Below are positions 15,329 to 22,939 of a stretch of 39,985 bases of DNA, piece by piece. Positions within the stretch are counted from its first letter, which is position 1; the number at the start of each line of letters is the position of its first letter. This DNA is from Nitrospirota bacterium (GTDB lineage Bacteria > Nitrospirota > Nitrospiria > Nitrospirales > Nitrospiraceae), in assembly GCA_004296885.1 (NCBI GenBank), contig SCVN01000009.1, positions 1 through 39,985 on the forward strand. The letters are read 5' to 3'. The notes below the pieces were generated by a model that saw only the letters and a list, made by a program, of their open reading frames with translations, did not search any database and had not been told where the DNA came from. The position numbers were made by a program, and so were the translations under genes.

Positions 15329-17382
15329 GAGCGCCCCCTCCTGGTCTGCGACCTGGACAAGTTCGGTGCCGGCATCGGCGCGGCGGCGGTTCGCCCGTCC
15401 GGCGCCAGGCCGTACACGTCCTCCAGCAACGCCCGCAACGGCTCGGCCACCGACCAAGCCTGCGCAAAACAGCCGCGGGGCCGGTGCGGCGGATCGCCGT
15501 CGAAAATTTCCGAGACCTGGCCCAAGCCGGCCTCTCCCAGGTGCCGTTCGATCCCGTCAAAAAAATCGCGCGCTTTTTTTCTGGCGCCAGGGCTCCCGTC
15601 GTGGGTCTTGATCCAGGCCGTGACGAAAGCGCCCATGAGGTAGGCCCAGACCGTACCCTGGTGATAGGCCCCGTCCCGCTCGACTACGCCGCCTCCGTAG
15701 CGAGGCTGATACCGGGGGTCGTTCGGCGACAGGGTCCGCAACCCGGCCGGCGTCAGCAACTCGACCTCCACGGCCTGGACGACGCTCCAGGCCTGCTCTT
15801 CCTTCAGGAGCCGGTCGTCCAGCGCCACGGCGTAGAGCTGATTCGGCCGGAGGCTCGGGTCGTCTCCCTGCTCCCCGTCCACCACGTCATAGAGATACCC
15901 GCCGTCCCCGTACCAGAACCTGATGCGGAAAGACTCGATGGCGCGCGCCCGATCCTCTGCGCAACGCTTGGCATAGGCCTTGTCGCCGAACCGGACGGCC
16001 AATGTCTCGCCGATGGACAGGGCATGGACCCAGAGGGCCTGGATCTCCACCGCCTTGCCCCGGCGCGGCGTCACCACCCAGTCCCCCACTTTGGCGTCCA
16101 TCCAGGTGAGTTGCACGCCGGGGGCGCCGCCGGTCACCAGACCGTCCGCATCCACGCGGATGCCATATCGGGTCCCATAGCGATACCCGTCCAGCACGGC
16201 CCTCACGGCGGGCCAGCCGACTCGTTTGACCGCGGTCACGTCTCCCGTATAGGCCAGGTACCGCCCCACAGCCCGGACAAACCAGAGCGACGCGTCAATC
16301 GTGTTGTACTCCGGCACCTCCCCCGCATCGGGAAACCGGTTCGGGATCATCCCCTCCGAAATGTGTGCGGCGAAGGCGGCGATGATTTGCCTGGCTTCGG
16401 CATACCAGCCGGTGACCAGGCAGAGGCCCGGCAAGCAGATGAACGTATCCCGCCCCCAATCGGTGAACCAGGGGTATCCGGCGATCACCGTCTTCTGACG
16501 GCCCCGTTCGACGATATAGGCCTCGGAGGCCTGCCACAGGGCATGGACAAGAGGGTCCTCGGTGGGAATTGGCTTCGTCGCGTCTTCGAGTCGGCGCGAC
16601 GACAACCGGCGACGCCGCTCCACGCGAATCGCATCCTCCGCATCGGCTGCCGGCACCGCTTCCGTCGAGAATACGATCTGGGCCGGCTGCTGCCCCGTCA
16701 GCGTAAACGTCAGGTCACCCGGCCTCCACCAGTCTTCCTCGAAATCCAAGCCCCGTTCCCGCTCGACCGGATACTGTACCCGGCGATACCAATCGGGCGC
16801 ATGGCGATAGCTGCCGTTGTGCAGGGCTTTGACGGCCGGGAGATCGTGGTACGGCTGCCACGTCACCGCGCCCTTTTTCACCAGGGCATCCGGTCGCACG
16901 GCTCCGTTCTCCCGGTGCAGGCCATGGTGGTCCCGGCCGGTGAGCATGGGGTTGACGCAGAGTTGGACCGGTGTCGTTCCCCGACCAAGCAAGGCCCAGC
17001 GGACGACCACCAGATCCCGCCCCTGCGGACAGAAGATTTCCCTGGTCAGTCGAACCCCGCCGACTTCGTAGGTCCAGGTCGGCCAGGGATCGGCCGAGAA
17101 GCCGGCACACGTCTTGTAGCCTTCCGGATGGACCGCGCCGGGATACAGATTGCAGGACAGAGCATAGACCTGCCCGCCGACCTCCACGGTCTCCTCCACG
17201 TGGTTCACCAGAACCACCCGGTCAACCGGAGGACGTCTGGCAATCAGCAACAAGGCATGATACCGGCGGGTGTTGGCCCCAGCCACCGTGCCGGAGGCAA
17301 ACCCGCCGCGGCCGTTCGGTTCAAGCCACTCCAGGCTCAGCGCACGATCCAGGTTTTGACAGTCCGAGGCGGGTATGTTCAC
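15325..17382 (-). CDS. Glycogen debranching enzyme (amylo-alpha-1,6-glucosidase)
   Basis: About 685 residues. The N-terminal domain begins LEWLEPNGRGGFASG and TVAGANTRRYHALLL, a hallmark of the bacterial/archaeal glycogen-debranching family (TIGR01561/GDE_N). The C-terminal half is the alpha/alpha-toroid catalytic domain with PWFTDWGRDTFICLPGL, NTIDASLWFVRAVGRYL, ALWVHALSIGE and GTVWAYLMGAFVTAW. It hydrolyses alpha-1,6 branch points in glycogen or related alpha-glucans in the cytosol. The start is uncertain: GTG 17382 (VNIPASDCQN) fits the family, but its ribosome site is weak and the frame stays open upstream. The ECF-type promoter at 17484-17509 is upstream. The gene is coupled by a 4-nt overlap to the ECF sigma gene, an odd partner for a storage enzyme. 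Confidence 0.9.
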   Translation of the reverse strand: MNIPASDCQNLDRALSLEWLEPNGRGGFASGTVAGANTRRYHALLLIARRPPVDRVVLVNHVEETVEVGGQVYALSCNLYPGAVHPEGYKTCAGFSADPWPTWTYEVGGVRLTREIFCPQGRDLVVVRWALLGRGTTPVQLCVNPMLTGRDHHGLHRENGAVRPDALVKKGAVTWQPYHDLPAVKALHNGSYRHAPDWYRRVQYPVERERGLDFEEDWWRPGDLTFTLTGQQPAQIVFSTEAVPAADAEDAIRVERRRRLSSRRLEDATKPIPTEDPLVHALWQASEAYIVERGRQKTVIAGYPWFTDWGRDTFICLPGLCLVTGWYAEARQIIAAFAAHISEGMIPNRFPDAGEVPEYNTIDASLWFVRAVGRYLAYTGDVTAVKRVGWPAVRAVLDGYRYGTRYGIRVDADGLVTGGAPGVQLTWMDAKVGDWVVTPRRGKAVEIQALWVHALSIGETLAVRFGDKAYAKRCAEDRARAIESFRIRFWYGDGGYLYDVVDGEQGDDPSLRPNQLYAVALDDRLLKEEQAWSVVQAVEVELLTPAGLRTLSPNDPRYQPRYGGGVVERDGAYHQGTVWAYLMGAFVTAWIKTHDGSPGARKKARDFFDGIERHLGEAGLGQVSEIFDGDPPHRPRGCFAQAWSVAEPLRALLEDVYGLAPDGRTAAAPMPAPNLSRSQTRRGRS

Positions 17383-17483
17383 TGGTCGGTGGTCATCCGG
17401 TTCAATGCACGTGGCCCAGACGGCGGCCGGTATCGTACCACAAAGAGGGCGGGATGCCGCCAACAACCGTGGGTTACCGTCCG

Positions 17484-17509
17484 GTCGAGAATAAGCCCGA
17501 AACCTTACA
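17484..17509 (-). promoter_or_regulatory. ECF-sigma type promoter of the debranching enzyme/sigma operon
   Basis: Minus strand: TGTAAG (17509-17504), 16 nt, CGAC (17487-17484). It lies about 100 nt before GTG 17382 and would make the sigma factor autoregulated. Confidence 0.6.
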
Positions 17510-17614
17510 GACAGAGCCGGGCGGATGAGGAGCAAGGGCAAGAAAGACGGCATCCGCCGGGCCCGCTCAAGTTCACCAGGGGCCTGCCGATACTCAGTTC
17601 AGGAGGGCTTGCAC

Positions 17615-17803
17615 ATGACCGGTATCATGTTCAATTTGTTCTCGTTGGCGGCCAGTCTGATCATCGTTGGAATGGCCAGCGGCTCCTGGCTCCTCGCCGC
17701 CCCCTTCGCCGTCTTTTGGGGCCTCGGCTTGGCGATCAGCATCGCCCAATGGTGGCAGTGGGAGCGCCGCCTGGCGCTGACGCTCCACTCCCACCATTCC
17801 TGA
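17615..17803 (+). CDS. Small two-helix membrane protein
   Basis: A 62-residue protein, MTGIMFNLFSLAASLIIVGM onward. Two hydrophobic helices are visible (about 5-22 and 24-44, the latter LLAAPFAVFWGLGLAISIAQW), followed by a short basic, His-rich tail (RRLALTLHSHHS). ATG 17615 is strongly supported by AGGAGGG seven nucleotides upstream; the frame is open back to 17525 but those residues are not hydrophobic and lack a ribosome site. I recognise no family. It is probably an inner-membrane protein of unknown function, standing alone between two leftward units. A GC-rich hairpin (17812-17840) follows the stop. Confidence 0.7.
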   Translation: MTGIMFNLFSLAASLIIVGMASGSWLLAAPFAVFWGLGLAISIAQWWQWERRLALTLHSHHS

Positions 17804-17811
17804 AGCGGCCG

Positions 17812-17840
17812 GCCCGCCGTTCTGGGCCAGCGGCCGGCGG
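17812..17840 (+). terminator. GC-rich hairpin after the small membrane protein
   Basis: CCCGCCG (17812-17818) pairs with CGGCGGG (17834-17840) around a 15-nt loop that itself contains CTGG/CCAG. It has no T-run, so termination activity is uncertain. Confidence 0.3.
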
Positions 17841-17883
17841 GAGGCGAAGCCTTGACCGCTGCCGGAAACCTGCCGCGCTTGTG

Positions 17884-17903
17884 CGGACACGATCTAGTGT
17901 CCG
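17884..17903. terminator. Palindrome at the end of the CoA-binding gene
   Basis: CGGACAC (17884-17890) and GTGTCCG (17897-17903) form a perfect 7-bp stem with a 6-nt loop spanning the stop codon of the leftward CoA-binding gene. It is a possible terminator for convergent transcripts, with no T-run seen. Confidence 0.35.
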
Positions 17904-18334
17904 CCCGCCCGACGTTTGTATTCCTTCTTCCAGCACCGATCCATAACGACCAATAGTCCCGCCTGCTGCGCGCGCTGGGCCGCAGCGTCGTCGATCACGC
18001 CTTCCTGCAGCCACACAGACTTGGCCCCGATCGTGATCGCTTCGTCCACGACCTTGCCTGCCTCTTCCGACTTGCGGAAGATGGACACCAAATCCACTTG
18101 CACGGGCACGGCGGTCAGCACGGCATAAGCCGTCTCACCGAGGACCGGTACTTCCAGCGGGTTGACTGGAATGATGCGGTAACCCTGCTGTTGCATGAAA
18201 GAGGCCACGTCGTAGGAAGGGCGCGGCGGGTTGGACGAGAGGCCGACGACGGCGATCGTGCGGCATTCGTCGAAGATGCGCCGGATCGTCTCAGAACTGG
18301 ATATGATGTTGTTCGCGCCCGATACGTCCGTCAT
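17894..18334 (-). CDS. CoA-binding domain protein (YccU-like)
   Basis: A 146-residue cytosolic protein consisting of one CoA-binding Rossmann domain. TIAVVGLSSNPPRPSYDVAS forms the first strand and nucleotide-binding loop, then GYRIIPVNPLEV, then VDLVSIFRKSEEAGKVVDEA, and finally KSVWLQEGV with a C-terminal VVMDRCWKKEYKR. This matches the stand-alone YccU/CoA_binding_2 proteins, which bind CoA but have no firmly assigned reaction. ATG 18334 (MTDVSGANN) gives family-typical length; it overlaps the end of the aldo/keto reductase gene by 44 nt and has only a weak ribosome site, suggesting translational coupling. The longer frame to 18454 would run deep into the upstream gene and is unlikely. Confidence 0.85.
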   Translation of the reverse strand: MTDVSGANNIISSSETIRRIFDECRTIAVVGLSSNPPRPSYDVASFMQQQGYRIIPVNPLEVPVLGETAYAVLTAVPVQVDLVSIFRKSEEAGKVVDEAITIGAKSVWLQEGVIDDAAAQRAQQAGLLVVMDRCWKKEYKRRAGGH

Positions 18335-19325
18335 AGGCCCGCGAGGATTTAAACAGTTCAAAGCGCCCATCGGCTGCGTAGGCGGCGACGCGGGTCCGGA
18401 GGTCGGCCATCTCTTGTGCCGACATCGGCGTGAACCGCCTGGCGATTCCGACATTCTGCCGCAGCACGTCGCGTGAATCCACGCCGGTGACGACCGTGCA
18501 GACTGGCAGGCTCAAGACGTAGCGCAGAGCCTCCTCCGGCGTAATGATGCCGCGCTTGATCGGCTCCCCGTTGCCGCTCAAGGTCTTCATGGCCAGGGGC
18601 GCGATGCCCCGCTTGGCCAGCACCGGCAACACCTCCCGCTCGAAGCTCCGATAGGTCCCGTCGAAGACGTTCAACGGCAACTGACAGGCGTCGAACGGAA
18701 AGTCGTGCGCCAGCATCTTCAAGTGGATGCTTGGGTCCTTGTGGCCGGTAAAGCCGATGAACCGGACCTTGCCCTGCTTCTTCGCTTCCAGTAGAGCCTC
18801 GGCTGCCCCGCCGACCGCAAAATGCCGGTCCGGGTCGTCCTCATAGACGACTTCGTGAATCTGCCAGAGGTCCAGATAGTCGGTCCTCAGCCGCCGCAAA
18901 GATTCTTCGAGTTGCTGCATAGCCACGCGCTTATCCCGTCCGTGGGAACAGACCTTGGTCATGAGAAATACTTTATTGCGCTTCCCGACGAGGGCCTTGC
19001 CCATCCATTCCTCGGCCCGCCCTCCCGCATATTCCCAGGCGTTGTCCATGAAATCGATCCCCGCATCGATCGCCTCATGAACCACCGAGGCTGCTTCCGC
19101 GTCGTTCTCCAGCCGCGACAGATGCGCCCCGCCGAGGCAGAGGGCCGAGACCTCGATGCCGGTCTTGCCGAACGGCCGACGCAGGATCGCACCGGACGCA
19201 GGCGGCGCGCCGGCCTCACCAATAGCCCTGGCCCAGTCCAGTGGGCCGGTCAGCGCCGCCGCGGCTCCGGCCAGTCCCAGGGCTTTAAGGAGTTCTCTTC
19301 GATTGACCCGACGAGAGAAGGCCAT
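18291..19325 (-). CDS. Aldo/keto reductase with Tat signal
   Basis: A 344-residue protein. The N-terminus carries a twin-arginine signal (NRRELLKALGLAGAAAAL, about 8-25), so the folded enzyme is probably exported to the periplasm by Tat. The (beta/alpha)8 aldo/keto reductase domain (about 46-330) shows the tetrad Asp94 and Tyr99 (DNAWEY), Lys124 (LMTKV) and His157 (WQIHEV), with VRFIGFTGHKDPSIH downstream. It would reduce carbonyls with NADPH. Tat-exported members are less common, and a periplasmic NADPH source is unclear. ATG 19325 is supported by GAGGA seven nucleotides upstream; an earlier ATG at 19373 would mask the Tat signal. The CoA-binding gene overlaps its 3' end. Confidence 0.88.
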   Translation of the reverse strand: MAFSRRVNRRELLKALGLAGAAAALTGPLDWARAIGEAGAPPASGAILRRPFGKTGIEVSALCLGGAHLSRLENDAEAASVVHEAIDAGIDFMDNAWEYAGGRAEEWMGKALVGKRNKVFLMTKVCSHGRDKRVAMQQLEESLRRLRTDYLDLWQIHEVVYEDDPDRHFAVGGAAEALLEAKKQGKVRFIGFTGHKDPSIHLKMLAHDFPFDACQLPLNVFDGTYRSFEREVLPVLAKRGIAPLAMKTLSGNGEPIKRGIITPEEALRYVLSLPVCTVVTGVDSRDVLRQNVGIARRFTPMSAQEMADLRTRVAAYAADGRFELFKSSRAYDGRIGREQHHIQF

Positions 19326-19515
19326 GATCGATCCTCGCACGACAGATGGACGAGAGATTGAAAAGCTTAGCAAAGGCAGCCTGAGAAGGCCAGCCGCTCC
19401 CCTTTGATAGAGAGTCGTGCAAGGAGGCCAATTCTTATAGAGTCAGGGAGGTATCGACCCAATAACCCAGCGGCAGTAAAATGTCCCTGGGCATCAATCG
19501 AACGAAGGAATCTCA

Positions 19516-20475
19516 ATGCTAAGAGAATATTGGCGCGCATGGAGGCAAAAGTCTGCTGCTATTCCAGACCGCTTAAAGGAAGCTTTAGGCTGGGTTGGCA
19601 TCGGGCATGGAAGGACGGCAATGTATGAAAAGCTCTTGAGAGAGTACTCGCAGGGGCTTCAGTCAGACCAACATTTTTTCGCCTACTACGAGGCAACAGA
19701 AATTCTCGACATCTTCAATTCATGGAAGAGTAGAGCAACTGACTTTCCAGGCATTCAGGGTAAAATTTCTCGTGTTTTCAAGAAAGGAACAGTCCTCAGT
19801 GAAGACGAAAGCGCTTCAGCAAACTCGAACCAGCCCAGAAACGATGCCTTTGTTTACGTGCTAGCAGGGAAATTGCTGCATGTTGCCGAAGCGCATGTCG
19901 TTTCCGTTGATGGTATCAACAACGCAAAGATCATGCATGGCCAGACCCAACAAGGCTCTCCGTCCGACATTTTCCTCCTATTTCGAGATAATCCAATTCG
20001 GATCGAGTGCAAAAGGCCGATGAATGAGGCCACCTTACAGGAAAACGCCGACACCGCATATCATCAGCTTAACGATAATTTAGCCGGTCAACCGTGGGGA
20101 GTAATTGCGATCGATGCATCACGGATCGTGAGGAAACCCGGAGAATACCTGCAAGTACCGTCCTTGGAAGCAGGCACAAAATTTCTATCGAACGAGCTTG
20201 AGAAGCTTTTGGTCCCGATCGCAAAGAAGCTCAACCACGAGAAAGTCCTCGGCGTCATTGGCTTCTCAAGGATTCCGCTTATCGGCACAGTCAAGAGCCG
20301 AATATTAAAGCTTGATGGGACGCCTTTTGTACTGGAAAATCTGTCGAGCGCTGCGATCGCCTATTTGTGTATTAAGAACGCAAAGTCTCCGCAAGGTGAT
20401 TTGATGCACGAGCTCCAAAGATCTTTTTCACGAACAACTCATGATGTGCCGCAAGACTCCATACCCATAACCTAA
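19516..20475 (+). CDS. Putative PD-(D/E)XK nuclease-like protein, AT-richer insertion
   Basis: A 319-residue protein of no family I can name. Residues 149-168 (SPSDIFLLFRDNPIRIECKR) fit the PD-(D/E)XK nuclease core: Asp151, a strand, then Glu164-x-Lys166, followed by a helix containing Gln184 (AYHQLND). A preceding helix has Glu125. No helix-turn-helix, helicase or membrane segment is visible. If catalytic, it would cleave DNA with divalent metal, as in restriction or repair enzymes; this is inference from one motif. Composition differs sharply from its neighbours: positions 19681-19740 contain 26 G/C in 60, against 47 in 60 at 19201-19260. ATG 19516 has AAGGA seven nucleotides upstream. It is a lone gene next to a MITE-like repeat, with no methylase beside it. 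Likely transferred. Confidence 0.6.
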   Translation: MLREYWRAWRQKSAAIPDRLKEALGWVGIGHGRTAMYEKLLREYSQGLQSDQHFFAYYEATEILDIFNSWKSRATDFPGIQGKISRVFKKGTVLSEDESASANSNQPRNDAFVYVLAGKLLHVAEAHVVSVDGINNAKIMHGQTQQGSPSDIFLLFRDNPIRIECKRPMNEATLQENADTAYHQLNDNLAGQPWGVIAIDASRIVRKPGEYLQVPSLEAGTKFLSNELEKLLVPIAKKLNHEKVLGVIGFSRIPLIGTVKSRILKLDGTPFVLENLSSAAIAYLCIKNAKSPQGDLMHELQRSFSRTTHDVPQDSIPIT

Positions 20476-20585
20476 TGCCAAGCAATAGAGTCTGGATGCG
20501 AGTCAGGTTGGGCTGGCAATACTGTCCCGTCGGCCCCAATCGACCCGGATCATCGCCAGCGTCTCCGCTTCAGCATCCCATCTTA

Positions 20586-20708
20586 CAGGATGGTCAAAAA
20601 GGCCGTTCAGCGAGGCCGCAGCGAGTGAAGGCCCGAGGCGTACTGAGAAAGTACGTTGAGGGTCTGAGCGATGCGAGAACAAAGCTGGCGGCCTTTTTCA
20701 ACATCCTG
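20586..20708. repeat. MITE-like palindromic element, 123 bp
   Basis: Terminal inverted repeats of 20 bp match at 18 positions: CAGGATGGTCAAAAAGGCCG at 20586-20605, and the complement of CGGCCTTTTTCAACATCCTG at 20689-20708. A perfect internal stem, CGTACT (20639-20644) with AGTACG (20650-20655), sits at the centre. It contains no open frame of note. It lies between the nuclease-like gene and the 3' end of msrA, ending 4 nt from the msrA stop codon. A related element is at 32493-32726. Confidence 0.7.
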
Positions 20709-20712
20709 CCGG

Positions 20713-21345
20713 CTAGCCTTTGCTAGCGCCCCACAGCTGCGCCAGCCGCTGAGCCCGGCCGCAGTTGTGCTTGTAAAATTTGTACCGGATGGGATTCTTT
20801 TTATAGAAGTCCTGGTGGTATTCCTCGGCCGCATAGAAGGTCGAGACCGGCACGATCTGGGTCACGACCGGCTCCTTGAAGGGCTTGGTCGCCTCCACCT
20901 TCTTTTTAGATTCTTCCGCCAGTCGCTTCTGCTCTTCGTTGTGATAAAAAATGGCCGAACGGTACTGGCTCCCGATGTCGCAGAACTGCCGGTCCGGGGT
21001 TGTCGGATCGATGTTGCGCCAGAAGACCTCCAACAGCTTGCCGTAGCTCACCTTCGCCGGGTCGTAGAGGATTTCCACCGACTCGGCATGGCCCGTGCCC
21101 CCGGCCGAGACCTCTTCGTAGGTCGGATTGCCCTTCTGGCCGCCCGTATAGCCGGAGGTGGCGGAGACGACTCCGTCAATATCCTGAAACGCTTCCTCCA
21201 CGCACCAGAAGCAGCCGCCGGCGAAGGTGGCCTTAGCCGGTTGGCTGGCCCCTGTGCCTTGCTCAGCCCCCGTCGCAGTCGCACCCAGCGCTGCCAGCAA
21301 GACAGAGGCAAGCACCAGATTGATGCCCATCCGACTCCTGTTCAT
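20713..21345 (-). CDS. msrA: Peptide-methionine (S)-S-oxide reductase, exported
   Basis: A 210-residue MsrA. An N-terminal signal peptide (about 1-27, NLVLASVLLAALGATATGA) indicates export, so it repairs oxidised methionine in the periplasm, unlike cytosolic E. coli MsrA. The family signature GGCFWCVE places the catalytic Cys45, followed by SGYTGG (64-69), GHAESVEI and the C-terminal resolving Cys195 in KHNCGRAQ. It reduces methionine-S-sulfoxide using thioredoxin-like reductants. ATG 21345 has AGGAGGGGG just upstream. The promoter region carries the ECF motif (21443-21468), so it is probably part of the sigma/anti-sigma regulon; neisserial ECF sigma factors also control msr genes. A MITE-like repeat abuts the 3' end. 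Confidence 0.94.
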   Translation of the reverse strand: MNRSRMGINLVLASVLLAALGATATGAEQGTGASQPAKATFAGGCFWCVEEAFQDIDGVVSATSGYTGGQKGNPTYEEVSAGGTGHAESVEILYDPAKVSYGKLLEVFWRNIDPTTPDRQFCDIGSQYRSAIFYHNEEQKRLAEESKKKVEATKPFKEPVVTQIVPVSTFYAAEEYHQDFYKKNPIRYKFYKHNCGRAQRLAQLWGASKG

Positions 21346-21442
21346 ATCCCCCTCCTGTCGTACATCCGGCCTCCTATACCCCTTCGAGCCGGACTGAGGT
21401 TTGGATTCCCCTCACCTGACGCAGCCGGCGCCCTGCCCATAG

Positions 21443-21468
21443 GTCGGAGGGACCGGCGATTTCTTACA
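21443..21468 (-). promoter_or_regulatory. ECF-sigma type promoter of msrA
   Basis: Minus strand: TGTAAG (21468-21463), 16 nt, CGAC (21446-21443). The predicted leader to ATG 21345 is about 90 nt. Box sequences and spacing are identical to the sites at 14353 and 17484. Confidence 0.6.
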
Positions 21469-21507
21469 CCAGCACGGCTGAAGCCGGGGCGGGACAGGCG
21501 TGACGGC

Positions 21508-22938
21508 TTATCCCTTCTCGCTTGCCGGCGCCGGCTCCGCCGGTTGGGTCTCCGTGGCGGCAATCGGCGGCCAGCCCCCGCCCAGAGCCTTGTAGAGCTG
21601 GACGATGGACACCAGATGGAGCCGATGCGTGCCCGTGAGGGCCAGCTCCGCGTCGAAGAGGTTCCGTTGCGCGATCAGCACGTCCAGGTAATTGGCCAGC
21701 CCTCCCTTGTACCGCAGATTGGCCAGGTGCAGAGCCGATCGCAGGGACTCGACCTGCTCGGCTTGCACGGCCCGTTGCTTGCGGGACGTGGTCACCGCCA
21801 CCAGCGCATCCTCGACTTCCCGGAAGGCCACGATGATCGTCTGTTCGTACTGGGCCAGGACCTGCTTGGCCTGGGCCTCGGCGGCCTTCTGCTGGAAGCC
21901 CAGGATCTGGGCGTTGAACAGAGGACCGGTGACGCTGGGGCCGGCTACGCGGAAGTCGCCGCCGCGCGTAAACAACTGCGAGAAGGACGGATCGGCCACG
22001 CCCAGGAGCCCGGTGATGGACAGTTTGGGAAAGCGGTCCGCCTTGGCCATCCCGATGCGCGCGGTGGCCGCGCCCAGTTCCTGCTCGGCCCGGACGATGT
22101 CGGGACGGCGCTGGAGCAGCTCCGAGGGGAGGCCGGCCGGCACCTGCGGCGGCACCGCCTGCTCGGTGAGGGAACGGCCCCTCGGAATCCGGACCGGGTT
22201 CCGTCCCAGCAGCACGCTGAGCTGGTTCTCCTTCTGGACCATCTGCCGCTCCAATTCCTCCGCGCGGGCCGCCGCATTGGCCCGTTCCGCCTCGAACTGG
22301 TCCGCGTCCAGCTTGGCGATGATGCCCCGCCGCAGCCGAGCCTTGGCGATCCGTACCGATTCGTCCCACGCGACCAGGGTACGTTTGGCGATGTCCAATT
22401 GCATATCGAACTGGCGCAGGTCGAAATAGGCCTGGGCCACGTCGCTGACCAGCTCCAGAATGACGGCCCGCCTGGCCTCCTCCTTGCCGAGCAAATCCGC
22501 GCGAGCCGCTTCGTTGGATCGGCGGATACGCCCCCAAATATCGATCTCCCAGGAGAGATTGCCCTGCACGTAGTAGTTGAAAGGGTTGGGAAATCCCGGA
22601 AACAGAAACAGGGACTGCCGGCCGAACGAGGGCGCGTAGACGGTCCCATCCAGCTTCGGGGCGAAATCGGTCCTGGCGATGAACAGCCGGGCCTCGAATT
22701 CTTCGATCGTGGCCGTGGCCTGCTTGAGGTCCTTGTTTTCCTCCAGCGCGATCCGGATCAGCTTCTGAAGCTCTTCGTCCTGGAGCAGCTCCCACCAGGG
22801 TAGGTTCGCGATGGACCGCCCGTCCGTCTCGGCCATGCGAAAGGCCTCGGGCTTCGGCACGTCGGGGCTGGTGTAGTCCGGCCCCACGGCGCAGGAGATC
22901 AGCAGCAGCGACACAGTGGCAAGGAGCAGACTGCGCAT
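21508..22938 (-). CDS. RND efflux outer-membrane lipoprotein (NodT/OprM family)
   Basis: A 476-residue outer-membrane factor. A lipoprotein signal ends at LLISCAVGPDY with lipidation on Cys16, followed by the family opening VGPDYTSPDVPKPEAF. Two repeats of the TolC-like helix-strand pattern are visible, with LPWWELLQDEELQKLIRIAL, LSWEIDIWGRIRRSNEAARA, then RRPDIVRAEQELGAATARIGMA and QYEQTIIVAFREVEDALVAV, all standard for the NodT/OprM group. As a trimer it forms the outer-membrane channel of the tripartite pump. It begins one nucleotide after the RND pump stop codon and is the last gene of the sigma-54-type operon. Confidence 0.94.
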   Translation of the reverse strand: MRSLLLATVSLLLISCAVGPDYTSPDVPKPEAFRMAETDGRSIANLPWWELLQDEELQKLIRIALEENKDLKQATATIEEFEARLFIARTDFAPKLDGTVYAPSFGRQSLFLFPGFPNPFNYYVQGNLSWEIDIWGRIRRSNEAARADLLGKEEARRAVILELVSDVAQAYFDLRQFDMQLDIAKRTLVAWDESVRIAKARLRRGIIAKLDADQFEAERANAAARAEELERQMVQKENQLSVLLGRNPVRIPRGRSLTEQAVPPQVPAGLPSELLQRRPDIVRAEQELGAATARIGMAKADRFPKLSITGLLGVADPSFSQLFTRGGDFRVAGPSVTGPLFNAQILGFQQKAAEAQAKQVLAQYEQTIIVAFREVEDALVAVTTSRKQRAVQAEQVESLRSALHLANLRYKGGLANYLDVLIAQRNLFDAELALTGTHRLHLVSIVQLYKALGGGWPPIAATETQPAEPAPASEKG

Positions 22939-22939
22939 G

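Noticed and set aside
15226-17946. A 906-codon plus-strand open frame
   Set aside because: Antisense to the debranching enzyme and sigma gene; no recognisable protein features.
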